Shown piece by piece: positions 62,291 to 64,000 of a stretch of 64,000 bases of DNA (the stretch's first letter is position 1; the number at the start of each line of letters is the position of its first letter). The translations under genes were made by a program, and so were the position numbers. Source of the DNA: Malachius bipustulatus (taxonomy: Eukaryota > Arthropoda > Insecta > Coleoptera > Melyridae); the NCBI GenBank assembly GCA_910589415.1, contig OU342638.1, positions 1,240,001 through 1,304,000 on the forward strand, read 5' to 3'. The notes under the pieces were generated by a model. The model saw nothing but the letters and a program-made list of their open reading frames with translations, had not been told where the DNA came from and searched no databases.

Positions 62291-63992
62291 CAGTCCAGAC
62301 GCAACGACTAATTGAACGACATGTCGAATCAGACAAAATGAATCAAGTAAAATGGAATGTGCGGACCGCAAAACGTACGTTTAGTCTAAACGGAATGAGA
62401 TTGGAAGCTAAATCGAAAGACTGAAGATCGAGGCATCATTTTCCAAGAACTGATGCGACATGTCGTAGCATGTGGACGGGCGAAGCAACTTACCGTTCAA
62501 TTTTATGTTTATGTTTATTATTATAATTCAACCTCATATTGTCGTATTGTCTCAGGTATAATCTCACTCAATGCTTGCTTGGACATTATAGTATTGTAAA
62601 TTCCATCCTTGTAACTTCTTCCGGGTGCAAGGAATCTTAAGGTGGCGCTTAATCTCTCGTGAGGTGAAATCGCTTTTCTCATACAACTATCTCGTTTTTG
62701 AATGCGTGGCGTTACCAAATTTAACAAATTATTTAACAAATTACTCGTGGGCCATATGGACCAAGACACACCTAATTCAAAAAGGGAAGGGTATTCTGAG
62801 AAGAAAGACCCATCCAAAAAACTCTCAGGAGCCGCTCGTAGCAAACTGAGAAACGAGTAGAAACTACAATACCAGGGGGAAACTGGAGAACCTAGAAAGC
62901 TAGGGTTGAAGGTGAACCCCAGTGTAACAAAACCCGGGACCAGCAAGGAACCGGAACAATGTAAAAGAAGGAGAACCTTCACCAAGGTTCTCAGGAGTGC
63001 AGCTTAGAGGGGACTTTCTCATGGCTTCCTGCGCTGAGCAGGCCACATAGGACTGGCTGGTGCGGGTGGTCAGTCAGACCCCTGGTCAGGAGCGAAACTC
63101 GGCACCAAGGACGTTCCGAAACCTATAAGAGCACCAGTGTGGATACCAGGGACCCAAGAGAGGAACCAGAAAAAAAAATCCAAAAAAGACTGGGAATACA
63201 AAACCAAGTATTAAAAACCAGAAACGTAGATCCTAGTGGTCAGAAAACCTGACACAAAAGGGCAACAGCTAATTTTCCTCATGGGAGAAAATAGAGCAAC
63301 TTCAATGCAGACCTTACCTAAACCTAACTGGGGTGCTGTTCAAGCGACTAGGTGGGTAAAGGGAAGAGGGAGCAGAGAAGATGTAACTGAAAAAGCTGAG
63401 TAAGCATCAGCTGAGGGGCAATTGGACTTTTAACAGGACACTGCCCGCTAATGAAACAACCTTTGAACAATAGGAGAAAAAAATATCCCAGATTGTAGGA
63501 GATGCGGGGAAGGGGGGGAAACCCCATACCACCTAATGTGTGAATGCCCAGCACTAGAGGGAATTAGACTTCTAGTATTTGGGACCGAAATGGCAGAACC
63601 AAAAGAAATAGAACAAGCACCCATTGGACTCATACTGAAATACTTTCGGGAGATGGGCCGATGAGATAATTATCCAAAGGGGTACAATAAGCGCAAGCTT
63701 CAGTACAAGGTCTTTGAACCTACCCTAGAAGTAATAATAATAATAATAATAATAAATTTAACAAATTCATGTAAGTTTCAACATCCATTCTCAAATAATT
63801 GCGCCTGCAATAAAAACAGCATAAATTGACTACAGGATTACTTCTTCCATGATAGCGATCGTCGCGAAACTGAAAGTCGTACGAAGTTTGTACGATAAGA
63901 TGAAACACTCTGGACGCACCCTTTTAATACGTCTTGTCGAACGACTTATATGACCGTTTTATCGTGCGATTAGTCGGTGCGTCTGGACCGGC
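62291..63992. mobile_element. TIR DNA element with ends GCCAGTCCAGACGCA
   Basis: The left end (GCCAGTCCAGACGCAACGAC) and right end (reverse complement GCCGGTCCAGACGCACCGAC) match over about 30 bp with few differences. The interior holds a non-LTR 3' fragment and no transposase. The target duplication is not clear. Confidence 0.6.
62518..63757 (+). pseudogene. 3' end of a non-LTR element with zinc-knuckle tail
   Basis: Short plus-strand frames end in KKLSKHQLRGNW, CRRCGEGGETPYHLMCECPA and LILKYFREMGR. This is the C-terminal RNase H/zinc-knuckle tail seen in I- and R1-like non-LTR elements. A (TAA)n tail at 63729-63757 closes it. Upstream frames to about 62518 are too broken to assign. It is nested in the 62291-63992 TIR element. 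Confidence 0.55.
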
Positions 63993-64000
63993 TTTTAGAC

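Overview
The window is eukaryotic and almost certainly from an arthropod, most likely an insect. It is AT-rich and intron-poor, carries TACC/TAGG and TAA microsatellites, and is packed with classes of mobile element typical of insect genomes: Jockey/CR1-type and R4/Dong-type non-LTR elements, Ty3/Gypsy and BEL/Pao LTR elements, PIF/Harbinger, TA-target foldbacks, and a cysteine-rich cut-and-paste family. I cannot fix the order of insect. The only candidate host gene is an N-terminal GIY-YIG piece resembling SLX1 at about 10 kb. No rRNA, tRNA or CRISPR was seen.

Layout. 1-5945: a minus-strand Jockey/CR1-type element split by a 3.4-kb TIR transposon (element a) with a DUF7869-like decayed transposase. 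6076-9346: a decayed plus-strand Gypsy pol joined to a minus-strand BEL/Pao integrase through a perfect 113-bp inverted duplication. 9927-12752: the SLX1-like piece, a THAP-domain TIR element and small palindromic repeats. 12753-19539: an intact-looking Gypsy (element A, minus strand) with equal-length LTRs that look identical, gag, a -1 frameshift signal, pol, and a third ORF coupled by ATGA. 19931-21168: a long-TIR element with a candidate solo LTR. About 21940-30400: a two-gene PIF/Harbinger element (DDE transposase plus Myb-like protein) split by a second recent Gypsy (element B, 23390-29368). 30855-33745: a foldback, a 145-bp satellite, and the start of a gag gene (element E).

33746-50199 is one old Gypsy (element C) flanked by the 5-bp duplication GTGGC and sitting inside the gag of E. 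Element C has itself received two TIR elements of the same superfamily as element a (b at 34806-36017, c at 36143-37900), a roughly 0.9-kb insertion in RT, and an 8-kb insertion in integrase. The 8-kb insertion carries an R4/Dong-type element, which in turn carries a foldback within a foldback. 50467-60888 is a Jockey-type element interrupted by two head-to-tail copies of a 4.57-kb non-coding unit. 61075-63992 holds another foldback and a TIR element with a non-LTR 3' end inside it.

The observations I rate highest are these. First, three independent insertions of the cysteine-rich TIR family, each with a 4-bp target duplication and each confirmed because the host retroelement's reading frame resumes when the insert plus one duplication is removed. 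Second, the 4.57-kb tandem dimer with CTTGTT at all three junctions, hairpin ends and about eleven GCCAT (YY1/Pho-like) motifs per unit. Third, the complete -1 frameshift cassette of Gypsy A. Elements A and B look young and possibly active; nearly everything else is broken.
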